Positions 52,765 through 64,000 of a stretch of DNA of 64,000 bases are shown here, piece after piece. A program made the translations under genes and the position numbers. The number at the start of each line of letters is the position of its first letter. Position 1 is the stretch's first letter. Source of the DNA: Membranipora membranacea (Eukaryota; Bryozoa; Gymnolaemata; Cheilostomatida; Membraniporidae). The notes under the pieces are model-generated. The model saw only the letters and a list, made by a program, of their open reading frames with translations, made no database searches and was not told where the DNA came from. Location: positions 38,848,283 through 38,912,282 of the forward strand of contig OU612066.1 of the NCBI GenBank assembly GCA_914767715.1, written 5' to 3'.

Positions 52765-55700
52765 TCACTTTTCCTGAGCAGTCAATGTGAATGACTTAAC
52801 TCCTTCTTCTCTGCACGCCAATGCTAGAGTGGTCTCATCTTCCGATAAACTGATATCATGAATATTCCTTGTGTTTCTCAGCTCTTCACATGAAAGCTCT
52901 TTTAGCAGTTTCCCTGCAATAGAACATAGCATTTTCACATGCTAAGTAATTTCTTGAAATATATAAATGAATTTTCTACATGCATATAATTGTTTATTAT
53001 GCAACTTGGACACTTACCTTCTGCTGAAATTGAGTAGATTCTATATGCCCTGTTTGATGAGACAAATATATGTCCGTTGGCGTTTTAGCATATTCCAGTG
53101 GGAATTGTAAGATTTTGACAGATCCATATAGGTTTAGCATCAGCCTCCATCTTGAACTTATAGAGACAGACAGTTGTGATATCTGTTACCAGAGCAGACC
53201 CATCCTCATGTAGAAGAATCCCCCAAGGGTGCTTGAGAATGCCGGTCCCAAAAGTAAACCGCTGTCTTCTGTTCATGTCATAGACAGCCACACATCCTCT
53301 ACCACTGTCACAAACAGCAAAACTGGTATCAGATACGGCCAAGTGAGAAAGGTTATTGTTCGCTTGTCCAAATGTACACACCATAGACCTTCTGTTGGAA
53401 AGAGATTGTATAGCTGCCGCTCTGACACATCTTGTTTCTGTCTCATTCAGGAGAATGGCCACATCACAACATCTGAAGGACCTTACACAAAACACTGGTA
53501 CCGATGTGCTTCAAATGTTGATTAAAGTCTTATTTCTTTTCTGAGTGTCATAACGTGACAAAGAGGTTTTTGAGCCAATAAATAGATCCTGATTGTTCCA
53601 GGAAACTGAATAGCAATTGGCTCTATCCTCCATCAAAATAGTTTCTTTGTAGGCTATACCCATGGGGATCGGGGATACAATCCTGTTTGTTGACAGAAAT
53701 GCATCCTTCAAATTACCTAAAACAGATCAATTGCATTCATTGTAATGTGTAATTTTGTATCTGCATTTCAAGTTTTTCCAGCAGCAAAGGAATCTTTTCG
53801 GTATTAAAATTTTAATTGAAAACGAGGAGGTGATTTATTTCTCAATTGTGCTTGAAAAATCTACTTATTTTCTCATTCTATTAAATTACTCAATACTCTT
53901 TTTGTTCCGCCACCCGATATTCTTGTTTAAGATTTGAAGCCTATACAAGGCTTTTTTCAAAATAGACAAATCCTTGTGTAGTGCAAGGTATAATAGACTG
54001 CAGGTAGTAAATAGGGAAAGACAGATAAGAGTGCTGCATAAGAACTCAGGCTACATCCGGGAATGCGCAGGAAAGAGGCATTAATAATCATGCTGGCATA
54101 GAGAGGAGAAGAGAATGAGAGAAAACAAAGACAATGCACTCATAGTCATGATATCAGTTTGTCACCTTAATGCCCGTTCCTGGAAAAAAGGGAATATACC
54201 TGTTATCTCACTCTCAGACCCCTTAATGAACTTTCTCTGAGGTAGCAGCGATTTTGGGCCAAATCTCTGTGTTAGACAAGAATGTATCTTTTCAAGTGTC
54301 TCCTTGTATTCTGTGATTATATCTGCATCATATCGTCCCTTCATCTGTAGAGTGACTGAGCTCCATACCTCCTCCAGCTTTTCTCTCTTTTCTCTGAGCT
54401 GTGAACTGACAAGTTCAACTTTTTCTGTACATTGTTTTTGGTAGTCATGAAGCTCTGCTTTCAGGTTCTGCCCACACTCTGTTAGAACCTTAACCTGAAA
54501 ATCAGTATTTATTTATTTTAATCCAGAACAAAGTACTCTATGTGTTGCTCCTTAATTTTCATAGTTGGCTAATGGCTGTCTCTCTCTGAAATTTTATGGG
54601 CATTTAAGTTCCTCAAGCAGTGGCTGCCATACAGGACAAATAATTAACACCATGACATGCGACATGAGTCTTTTACACACCTTTTCAATTTCAATGAAAA
54701 TTTGATAAGGTGTGTAAAAGACTCTAGCGCATGTCATGTGTTAGTGATCGGATTCAATCAATCTTAGCAGGATATCTCATCTTCTAATTGACTAAATTTC
54801 GTCAGTAGTAGAACTGTAGACTGCGTTGATGCCCAAAATAAGCCAGATATATTTGTGCACTTACTGCCTGCTCAACAGCACTATCAATCTCCTGCATAAT
54901 TTCAGTCACATTTTCTTCTATGAGGTGTAGATTGTTCCATACTTTCTTTTCAAGGTTTAATCCTCCTGTTATTTTTTCAGCTAAAGCTTTTGAGTTAGTA
55001 TTAAGCTCACATTTCATGCTTGCAGCTACCCTTGCTATGGTTGCTATCTCATGAACCTTTGCTAAAATAAGACAATGAACGTATCTCATTAGCTGTAAGA
55101 TCAACGATAAGATAACAGAATCACATTGTGTCATAACCATAACTCTTGAAATATGCTACGACTCAATATTGTTGTGTCTGTAAAAAAGTATCTTTTGAAT
55201 GAGAAATAAGTAAGTAACAACTCTGAAGTGGACATAAATGAGCATAGCACGCCCCATAACCTATCTGACAGGTAAAACAACTTACTTAACTTTACAAAGA
55301 GTTAAATCAGTCTGCTACTAGATAAGAACAAGAAAAGAAGCTCATAAGTTTGGGTCACAAGTTGACTCGATAGGCAGTTATATCAAAAGCATTTAAGCAA
55401 TTATAAAAAAATCTCACTTTCGTTCATAGTCTCGCTACCCTAGACCAAGTTTGGTCCATTTGCCTGCATTCCGAGTGGCTCCTGATCAACTGGTCACGCC
55501 GCAGGCAATGGGACCGAGAATTAACTACCATTTTGCAGTAATTGTCTGCTCCCAGGTAGACAATTGGTGGACATTTAATTTTTTTAGCAGGAGATGTGTA
55601 ACAGACTATTAAATAGTATGTAATCAAGTATGAGGATTCCAAATATGGAATTATTTTTCCAAAATACGAACTACAAGCTGAGGTATCTAGTAAAATGTGT

Positions 55701-55812
55701 AACCCTTCCTCGTGATGCCAACACACAATTTTCGGAGTTCTCTCCATTCGTCTATAATACAACTTTCTTTACCTCTCAAATTGTCTGAGATAATATTATC
55801 AATAACAGCCAT
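52765..55812 (-). pseudogene. Coiled-coil/NHL-type (TRIM-like) gene with two in-frame stops
   Basis: Five exons join in consistent phase: 55773-55812 (ATG at 55812, MAVIDNIISDNLR), 54865-55061, 54200-54494, 53018-53716 and 52765-52913 (TGA at 52767), 460 codons in all. Exons 2-3 encode a charged helical coiled coil (LREKREKLEEVWSSV, EYKETLEKIHSC). Exons 4-5 encode a beta-propeller-like C-terminal part with NHL-type wording (KHPWGILLHEDGSALVTDI, NANGHIFVSSN, HDISLSEDETTLALAC). TRIM2/3/71-like proteins have this coiled-coil to NHL order after RING and B-box domains, which are missing here. Exon 4 has TGA at 53511-53513 and TAA at 53085-53087 in the correct frame, yet no frameshift and good splice sites. 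This points to a recently inactivated copy, sequence error or unusual read-through. The first exon is the least certain. Confidence 0.55.
54646..54742. repeat. Hairpin-forming inverted repeat, ~36-bp arms, in an intron of the NHL gene
   Basis: Arms 54646-54682 and 54707-54742 share CATGACATGCG and GAGTCTTTTACACACCTT with small indels between. The loop is 24 bases. Probably a fold-back or MITE remnant. Confidence 0.8.
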
Positions 55813-56131
55813 TTCTAATGTTAACAATCAGGATATATGTTTGACATGATGGTCTTTTCTGATTCCTGTGAGGGATAAGGCGTACAATAGTTTAAACACC
55901 CTTTCAACTGAGTTTAAAGAATTATATAGGTCGGTAGCTTCACTAATTCCCAATTGCTGCCAAACGTGTACCTTTCATGATTTGCCTCCCTTGACACTTT
56001 TTTGTATACGAGGTACAATCTGTTGTCATGGGCATTTATCAAGACAATCCCAATAGATTGGTAGTTAATTCTTGATCCCTTGGCCTGCGGCGTGACCAGT
56101 GGAAGGGAGCAACAGGAACGCAGGCAATTGG
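55456..56131. repeat. Inverted repeat with ~90-bp diverged arms around the first exon of the NHL gene
   Basis: Segment 55456-55546 matches the reverse complement of 56043-56131. Shared blocks are CTGGTCACGCCGCAGGC and GAATTAACTACCA, with diverged sequence between. The ~500-base loop includes the proposed first exon 55773-55812. Confidence 0.7.
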
Positions 56132-57399
56132 ATTAACTTGTTCTACACTACCCTGTGATACCTGGTGATACCTTGTGAGAAACCATGATGTCCCCTGTTT
56201 TTTATGTTTTTATGTGTCATTTCCCATTGCACCTTGTCCACTCCCTTCATTTTTCAAAAAGGAATGAATTTTCAATAGCCCTAATAACTGATATCTACAT
56301 TTCACCAACCTTCCTCAAACAGACGTTGATCACTCTGATTGTGAAAGTCTGCATGTCTCGCATAAAAAAACTCCATGACAATTGTAACAAGCAACGGTTA
56401 GTTTGCTATTCTCATGTACAGAGCAGTGCCTTCCTTTAAATCTTTCTGGTGTATTATTGTACACATGAATGTCTATTTGATGGTGGTGAGTAGAAAAGGA
56501 TGCTTTGAATTGCTCATGTACCTACATATAAATTAAAGTATGTTGGATGCAATAAGGTAAACAATTTGTCGATATACAGAGTGGCTATGTGCTCTAACGT
56601 CATTCAACTAAAATAGATTAATACAAACTGCTGAGTTATCAGAATAAAATCATGACATGTTACCATGGTCTTAATGATGCTCATCCAAGACAGTACCGCC
56701 CATTTTCGAAAATTAGCATTAAGGCACTTAATTGTGGGTGACATAACGGCTTTGAATCACTTAGTAGCATCAGTCAGGAAGCGTTCAAGATTATTTATTG
56801 ATAACTCGATCAATCTTTAATCTTTTTTTGAGTTTGGAAACTGCAATTAATACTTAAGTCTTTTGTGAACAATTTGGTGTTAATTTTTACCTTATTAAAT
56901 TTCGTTAGGAAATAAATACATGCTGCCAAACCTGAGTCAACTCAAAGTTTGATCGAATTGTCAACAAAAACTTGGTACGCAGACTGCAAATGAATGATAA
57001 CACCATATATGGTGTTATCATTCATTTGCTAACACACAATTCAATGTCGTTATGTTACTCCCATCTAAATTGTTCACGGTGCCCTGTCTAGGATTGTTTT
57101 TCTATTTGAGAGAAAAATGATGCTGATATATATAGTGCAGAAGACACCTAGCTACATATGCTCAAAATTGTGTTTAACTTAATGAGAGAGGTACAACATA
57201 AAAAAATACATTTTGCTAGATCAGAATTTTATGGCGAATCCAAGTATCTCAGTAAAGATGACAGCAAAAATATTTTTCTGTTTATCTAAACGAAAGGGGA
57301 GAAACAATTTGACAGCTTTCATAGTGGCTGAGTCTAACAGTAAAATAGCTTTCACCTTTGCCACTTCCTATTTTCAAAGCTGGACCCTTTCACAAACCT
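56132..57399. other. Region without a recognised gene
   Basis: Apart from the palindrome at 56986-57029 I see no exon, RNA gene or repeat here. Confidence 0.45.
56986..57029. repeat. Perfect 44-bp palindrome without spacer
   Basis: Both strands read identically over 44 bases, arm GCAAATGAATGATAACACCA, centred between 57007 and 57008. An unspaced perfect palindrome this long is unstable in many cloning hosts. It could be a fold-back remnant or a template-switch artefact. Confidence 0.85.
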
Positions 57400-58000
57400 G
57401 TCAATTTAACTTTAATTTAAAGGGCAACCAGGGTTTCAAACAACTTCACATTGATTAATTGCAGATTGCACCTTTTGCATAGGGAAAAAGACAAAATCCA
57501 ATTCGGATGATTATTTAGCCAAAATTCTTGTGAAACATTTCATCCATCAGGTACTCAAACTCAGCTAAAATCGAATACCACAGAGCAGTTTCCTGTTCCT
57601 GTTATTATTTAGCCTGTGCTCTATCATCATTACAGCAATATCTTGGAACCTCTCCTAAACTGAGGTGTTAACCAGCTTAGAGTCAGCAACTACTTTGAGT
57701 TTTGCATCGCATGATGCACGAAGCTGATGCTGCCTAGCACATTATTTACTACCCATTTACGCATTGCTGCGAAACCTTGGTTGCCCTTTAATACTCTTAA
57801 AGGGCAACCAAGGTTTCACAGCAATGCATTGGAAGTTTCAGTACCTGATGGAAGAAATGTTTCACAAGAATTCTGGCTGAATAATCATCCGAATTATACT
57901 TTGTCTTTTTCCCCATGCAGAAGGTGCAATCTGCTATTAATCAATGGCCATCAATGAGAAGTTGTTTGAAACCTTGGTTGCCCTTTAAGTTTAAGTTGAC
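57400..58000. mobile_element. Fold-back element with ~170-bp inverted arms and a nested hairpin
   Basis: Arm 57400-57565 matches the reverse complement of 57829-58000 over almost its full length, at an estimated 85% identity or more. Outer blocks contain AAAGGGCAACCA and GGTTTCAAACAACTTC, inner blocks CTTGTGAAACATTTC and CATCAGGTACT. Between the arms a second, shorter inverted repeat (57761-57830) reuses the AACCTTGGTTGCCCTTTAA block, so this motif occurs four times. There is no ORF. It is typical of a non-autonomous fold-back transposon that has partly duplicated its own end. Confidence 0.85.
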
Positions 58001-58441
58001 CTAGTAAACTCCCTATATTTCCCTTCATATATCAAATTTGCTTGCCACAGCATCCTGTTTGCCTTTCTTATGCGGCCTCACAACTCTCTACACACACATT
58101 TTCTGACTTAATTTTGAGGCAATATAGTAACTGTCCCATAACATAACAAACTTGCAGTAAAATGAACAATCTTGTTCTCTTTCCCTTAACTGAACTGAAA
58201 TTTGAATTAATTGGACTATTTGGTTTCCGGTGGCAAAATTTTGGGATTTCATCCAATTATTGGGAATCATCCCCTTCTTTTTGAGCTATAAAATTTAAGT
58301 TCTTCCTTACTAACAGGCTAAGAGGGTAGAACTAAACAGTACTGAGGCAACCTATCTGCACATATATATGATATCAAATTGTGTTTGGTTTAATCAAAGA
58401 ATCAAAATGTTAACGTTGATTAAAATCAATTTTTTCATTAG

Positions 58442-58676
58442 TCACATCTCTAAGGCTTGATGCCAACGACGAATCTCAATTTTTTCCTTGAAATGTTCAT
58501 CACAGAGTGTTCGTTCACAGTCGATACAATAACACACACTTTTCTGTAGGTTGCATATGTCACATTTAATATGCTCTGTGTTATGTGCAGCCGTCTTTTC
58601 ATCAACATCACCACCAGCAGCAGTATTATAGTCCTTCATTCCGGTCCATTCAGCGTCATAAATCCTTCTACAAGTT
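58442..58676 (-). CDS. Solitary B-box zinc-finger exon (partial gene)
   Basis: An open - strand exon that probably starts after an acceptor (CTACTTTAG) near 58677 and runs to TGA at 58442-58444. It encodes CDICNLQKSVCYCIDCERTL followed by CDEHF and a later His, the Cys/His spacing of a type-1 B-box. B-boxes in TRIM proteins bind zinc and mediate assembly. The coiled-coil/NHL gene on the same strand starts 2.6 kb further on, so this may be its former 5' part. However, no donor in the right phase is visible and a fold-back element lies between. No RING finger exon was found upstream, where a putative element occupies 58721-59997. An independent partial gene is equally possible. Confidence 0.45.
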
Positions 58677-58720
58677 CCTAAAGTAGTTGATAATAATAAT
58701 ATTATCAAATATTTTATTAG

Positions 58721-59997
58721 TGTGAGGGACGAAAAACGCACACTCCCGTAACTTTAATATTAATTACAGGAGTGTAAGGTCCCGTCCTGCACACTTCTTG
58801 TGTTTGTCATATAAATTTATAATTCAAATATTAATACTATAATTATCGCTTTGATTGGTTCGACACAAGGTAAATTTTGGTTCTATTTTGTGTAATGGTG
58901 TATGTGTAATGGTGTTACTATATAATGTGTAATAGTTAGCACTCATAACTTTATGGTCCTCTGAAATCCACCTAAGCAATCATTAACTTGATTATGTGTG
59001 ATTCCGCAAAGTTCTGCCTAAACATGTGGTTGAGTCGCGAACAAGTGGTTGCCCGTACTCTGAAAGTAAAATGACCGTCGAAGGTTCAATATAAATATAT
59101 ATTTATAGGTAATAAGGATAAATATGACTGCAGTTGTAAAATATTGGATTTAGTCAAAATGTAGCGCGGCTAGTAATAAAATAACCGGTATACTCTGACT
59201 AAATGCTCGCCAGGACGACTCAATGTATGAGGTGACAACTTCACCTTCAATAAGACACAAGATTCACTTGATCCTCTACAGGAAATTACAAATGGCAGAC
59301 TCGCCAATAACGATGGAGCTTCAACAAAATTATAACCGATGATCAGTCGATATAACCAAGGACTTACCTTTGCCTTGAACTGGAGCTTTATAATAATTAT
59401 TTTATCAAACAAATTTCAACCTGAATATTGCCACGCAATATTAATAAGAGTTTTCATAATTGTGATAAACTTACCTCGTCAATTTTTTCTAACGGAAAGA
59501 TGCTCGCTCCCTTCGGCCGGAATTCAATATGTATGTTTCTGAGTAACTCAGTAATCTCACCAAGTTCTTAATGCGGAGTAGACATTTATTTAATTATAAT
59601 TATTCCATAAAAATTAATCCAAGTAAATTGCACATAACACAACCTTCCGTCAAGGCTGTACCAAAATGAGCTTTATCTTTATTTAAGGTATAAGTTTAAA
59701 AATCAATATTCTTATCAGATAAATCAATGTTAACTAATCCTAAACTACTCCTAAGATGAGCTCCTGCTTGCGTTTTCTGCTACTCTTTATATAGTCACAG
59801 GAATGAGGAGAGGGAGCTGATTGTTCACAGCAGGGGTCAATCCTTAATCATTTCAATCGGTCGCTTAAATGTCGACATTATTGCGACACTTTCTTTGTGC
59901 CTGCATACAAAGGTCTTGCTACCTTTCTAAAGGGCTCTCGAACATTCTTATAGAGTTCTCGAACGTTCTTACTCTAGTTTAACTATTGTCCCTCACA
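58721..59997. mobile_element. Putative solo LTR or TIR element (TG...CA inverted ends)
   Basis: TGTGAGGGAC at 58721-58730 is matched by its exact reverse complement at 59988-59997. Similarity continues outward (ATTAG versus ATTAC reversed), which suits terminal inverted repeats slightly better than an LTR with target duplication. The interior has no long ORF but contains a TATA-like TCTTTATATAGTC near 59785. It begins 45 bases upstream of the B-box exon. Identification rests on short ends only. Confidence 0.35.
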
Positions 59998-61789
59998 GTA
60001 ATCTTTTCATCATCCTGGCTGTTTGGATTTCTCAATAGCGTCGGCATTGAATGATCTTATTCAGACGTTAGCTCTTAAACCATAAAGTTTTGGTTTCGCA
60101 AGAGATTGTATTGTCACTCTATCTTTATATAACTACGAATCTTAAATTATCGAAGCTAAGAAAAGAAATATCGTGCAGTAAATCAAAACATTGTAGCAAC
60201 TGGAATTTAAAATCATAAGAATCTAAAATAATGTCATACATTAAATCATAAAAATATTATAAAAGTTTGAATTTAAAATATGAAAATCTATAATAATCTC
60301 AAGTAAATTAGAAATAACAGCTAAAAGTGGTAAAATATCATAATATAAAATTGCACATTAATGTATTAGTTATCAGGTACTCATACATTTTCAAAACCTA
60401 CACACTTACTTAGATACCAAGGAGATTGTAAGGTGTATGTGTAAGTCACCAGATACCAGATTTTATGGCAGAAGGGGTATCATGGATGAGGGGTTTCTAA
60501 CTTTGATGTAAAGTCACTGGGTATTATAAGCAATGGTTAATTTTGAAGTCAATCAGTTCTAAAGGCAACAATAAGTAAGACCAAGCGTGGCAAACGGGCA
60601 GGCAGGCCACTGCAAGGAAGTCAAATAGGTCATCAGTTGCAGATAAGAACAGTTTGTCACCTTGCATCATTCATATTATATTATTTTATTATATAAATTA
60701 ACATCAAATCACACCATCCTCATATTTGATGGCTGCATTCACAAGTCACCCTATACAGACCATTGCTGACACTGCAATGACTTTACCACCACACTATAAT
60801 CGGACACCATAAAAAAACACTCAACAGTGTGCTCTCTCACTTCTGAGGATTTGAATAGGCTATCAACACGGAGTTAGAGTTACTTGCTACCAACAAAGTG
60901 AATATTTTACTTTTAAAGATTTGTTCGACTTTCAAACTCGGCAAGATAACAAATTAAACTAAGCTCTCAGTGTCGCGATGCTTAGAACAGGCTGTTAAAC
61001 ATTCTGCCATATGAGGTTTTTAATGGATTGGATTGGATTGGACTTGTTGAATCAGCTGTTTAGTTAGTTATTACCACAGCCTACGAGAAAAGGGGAGGAG
61101 CTTAGACCACAAAGTAAACAAATTTCCCTCGCAAGCATGTAAACACTAGCAAATGTGCAGTCACCTATATCCATTGATAAACAAGAATATGGATTCATAT
61201 GTAACTTTGGGTGTCAGTCAGATCTGAGGTAAGGCAAAAGATGAGGAAATTTGTGCAGCGGAAATGTAGTGAGTGAGGATTGAGTAAGAAATCAGCAAAA
61301 GAAAATACTAGAATTTTATCTCACATACAGACAGTAGGTAAGGTAGGCTAGAATGAGCTTAGAAGCTGCCTGAGTTGCCAGAGTTATAAAACTCATACTT
61401 GCACTGTAGATTAAGCCATCAGATTGAGTGACTGGCAGTCGGACATAATGATCGGCATCATAACACAGTGCTGACGGAAAGTTTTACATTGTTGAGGCAT
61501 TATACCATTGTCACTTCTACTCAATATGACCAGAGTGTATGTCCTTGCACAATATAATGCTACAATAAACATTGACTCAGCGTGGTCTATCTGCAAAGAA
61601 GCAAATATCACTAGACTTTTAAACAATTGCTGATAGAGTATGATGAATATCTAGAGAATGATCTGGGAAAGCATTGCCACGTCTATAACTAACATATTTA
61701 CTCTTTCTTTTACTTTATTTATGAACCGCACTAATCTTACCGTACTAATTGCTCTACTCAGGATGCACTCTTATGACTCACTTCAACTG
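59998..61789. other. Region without a recognised gene
   Basis: About 1.8 kb of AT-rich sequence. No exon, RNA gene or classifiable repeat could be supported. Confidence 0.45.
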
Positions 61790-62055
61790 TCACCAATTCT
61801 ATTGATCAGAAAGTCTCTAACTATGCCAGGCGTGTGTTCCTTGGTTTAATTTCAGATATATCTCATCTTGACTCCAATATAACTGAATGGGTATACAGTT
61901 TTCTAACCAAGTGTGGCAAGTGTACTCATAGAACAATAGCTGATGGCATAAATTCCAAACCGATCATGACTAGCACTGGTACTCCCTAGGGTTTTTGCTT
62001 ATCACCCCTTTTATTTTCTATTTATATCACCTGGTTGTGCAACAGCACAAACACA
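61790..62055 (+). pseudogene. Fragment of a non-LTR reverse transcriptase (palm)
   Basis: A + strand open stretch reads NYARRVFLGLISDISHLDSN, ITEWVYSFLTKC and TSTGTP, then a TAG in place of Gln, then GFCLSPLLFSIYITWL. This is the PQG box region of CR1/Rex-like reverse transcriptases with Gln changed to stop. Only ~90 codons remain. Confidence 0.75.
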
Positions 62056-62879
62056 CCGATTATGTCAAAACACCGAAACTTACAATATGCACTGAGGGCT
62101 CGATGAGATTGATTGAGATGCGTATCAACACACAGGGGTGGCTTCATGCTGCCGGGGCTGGCAATACACTAGAGAAGGCCTTGAATCAGCGCTTGACTCA
62201 TGGTTTGTAGCTGAAGTCCTGTGTGATGTGCGTTGGTATGCGCAACACTGTCTGTTGTATCTATCATTACCTCTGATTTAAGTAATGTAAATGTTGTTAG
62301 ATACACAGAAGAAACCTACATCATTGGCAGTACAGAATATAGTGAAGTGGTGTGATATCTGCGGCAACATTATAGTAATTATTTTTTATTATTGTTGAGG
62401 ACGAAGTTGGTTCCTCGTATGAGAGGTTATTTAGATCGTTAGACTGAACAATCTAGAAAGGATGAAAAATTATGAAGAAGAATCTGGTGTGCACGATTTT
62501 CCACTGTGCAAGATTGCTCCAATTCCTCTCAAACTGGGCTGGTGGTATTCCAAAAGATATTCATCAACAAGACATAAGTGAAATACGTCAAGGTTAGTAA
62601 TTGACAGGGAAAAGATCAGAAGTTAAGAACACTTTGTAACGGATGATAAAGGATACCAAGACTCAGCATTATGATATAACTCACTTACATATTGGTGATT
62701 GAAGACACTGGCATATGAAAGAAATCTAAAAGCTGCCATTCATCAGTCATTAAAAGTCCACATTAAGCTGATCTGTACCGGCACATAATCCCACATAGAG
62801 ACATTAGGAAAGACGGAGCAGCTTCAATGATGCCTGAGTGGAGAGAGTGATAGAATACACGCTTTTAGTGCAGATTCAG
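62056..62879. other. No recognisable feature
   Basis: Sequence between two non-LTR fragments. Nothing could be assigned. Confidence 0.4.
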
Positions 62880-64000
62880 TCAGCAGAATCAAAGCCAATG
62901 TTTTTATAATCTTATTCAACCCCCAACAAGAATTGGCGAAACCAAAATAAGTATTTTAGATCACATTATTGTTAAAAATTCAAAGTCGTGCACTCTAGAT
63001 TTTGACATTTCGGATCATAAGCCGGTGTGTGCATCCTTTGTTTACAAAAAGCACAGCCATAATTTTAACAAAAATCCCTCACCAATGAACACAACTAAAA
63101 CAAATTATGTGCTATAACAAGAAATTATACAGCGACAACATTGGTCCCCTATTACAGCAATATCTGACACAAACACAGCCTGCAAACTTTTCATTGAAAA
63201 CTTAAGCTCATGTGGTAATGATGCAAGCAACAAACTCAGTGCCAGAAAGCATCAACGTTCTACTTTCAAGAAACCTTGGATGACTTAGCAATTATTAACA
63301 CTTACAAAAGAACGTACTAAGCTTCACAAGATGAGCAAATTACAACCATTCAATGGTGAATTACAAATGCGGTATAGGAAATTCCGAAATCACGTAACAA
63401 ACTGCGTAAACATGGCAAGGAAAGAGCATTACAAAGCTCAGTATGATAAGTGTTGTGGGAATACCAATAAAAATTGGAGATTTGTCATGAGTTTTATTAA
63501 AAACGCTACCTTATTAAAAACGCTACCAATGGTTCAGATGAGAAAATTCATCTCGGACATGATGGTGGTCATCAGAGCATTTCCGTAGCTGATAAATTTA
63601 ATGATTTCTTTATCAATGTTGGTACTAATCAGGCAGAAAATCTTCCAGCCACTGCAACCAAGTTTCCAAATATTTTCCTATCTTGATAATGCTTTTGCAG
63701 CTGAATTTTCTTCCACTGAAATTGAGACCTCTGTTACTCTTAAAATAATGGATAGCTTCTCCAATAAAAAAGCTACAGGACCTGATAGAATACCAATGCA
63801 AGCTTTAAAAGATAATAAATTAACCCTGGCACCACTTATAACCTACTTAGCTAACCTGATGATAAAAACCTCGATTTTCACAGACTGCTTAAAAATCGCT
63901 CGTGTGAAGCCACTTTTCAAAAAGGGAGATAAAACTAGATGTAATAATCACAGACCCTTTTCAGTTTTAAATTCGACATCGAAAGTTTTAGAAAAACTCC
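62880..64000 (+). pseudogene. Non-LTR retrotransposon fragment, endonuclease end to start of reverse transcriptase, runs off the window
   Basis: On the + strand: the last part of an AP endonuclease (FYNLIQPPTRIGETKISILD, then HIIVKN and DISDHKPVCASF with the SDH box) at 62895-63055. A linker region follows (open 63331-63588, MARKEHYKAQYDKC). From ~63700 comes the reverse transcriptase fingers region (KKATGPDRIPMQALKDN, ARVKPLFKKGDKT, HRPFSVLNSTSKVLEKL). Stops occur between the parts, so this copy is broken, but the last 100 codons are open to the window end. It is a separate copy from the fragment at 61790 because the domain order would otherwise be reversed. Confidence 0.8.

Overview
The window is animal nuclear DNA. 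Its genes are split by many short GT-AG introns, it is rich in A+T, and it carries decayed non-LTR retrotransposons, tRNA-derived SINEs, minisatellites and fold-back repeats. The gene families (Eya, an otoferlin-type ferlin, a CUB-domain secreted protein, a coiled-coil/NHL protein and a B-box exon) indicate a metazoan, probably an invertebrate. I cannot name the phylum from sequence alone. There is no bacterial operon, CRISPR array or phage.

Left part, + strand: six exons (938-5530) encode the C-terminal 242 residues of Eyes absent. Its 5' exons, with the first catalytic motif, lie before the window. A five-exon gene (8586-11080) encodes a secreted protein with a PAN/apple-like Cys domain, a Thr/Glu-rich mucin-like stretch, a small Cys-rich module and a C-terminal CUB domain. 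A dead non-LTR element (11655-14040, - strand) follows, itself split by a 0.7-kb insertion, then a SINE. At 15324-16117 there is a phase-consistent three-exon candidate gene of unknown function.

Middle, - strand: 16862-45629 is one large gene. I could chain 50 coding exons in consistent phase from an ATG at 45629 to a TAA at 16862. They predict a 2433-residue otoferlin-like (type II, no DysF) ferlin with the order C2A, long Ser-rich linker, C2B, C2C, FerA, FerB, C2D, C2E, C2F, C2G and a C-terminal membrane anchor. Its introns hold two copies of one SINE family, a degenerate SINE, several minisatellites and a fold-back element.

Right part: 45630-48715 shows no recognisable gene. A second dead non-LTR element (48716-51130, - strand) follows, then a coiled-coil/NHL-type gene (52765-55812, - strand) whose frame and introns are intact except for two in-frame stops. 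A solitary B-box exon (58442-58676, - strand) sits between a long fold-back repeat (57400-58000) and a segment with TG...CA inverted ends (58721-59997). Two more non-LTR fragments close the window on the + strand, the last running off the end.

Eya and the ferlin are both well-conserved animal genes: a nuclear phosphatase/transcription cofactor and a calcium-dependent membrane-fusion protein. Nothing here shows that they work together. I did not find a clear new multi-gene system. The most unusual items are the enlarged ferlin linker, the set of fold-back and palindromic repeats, the nonsense-interrupted NHL gene and the unassigned three-exon gene.
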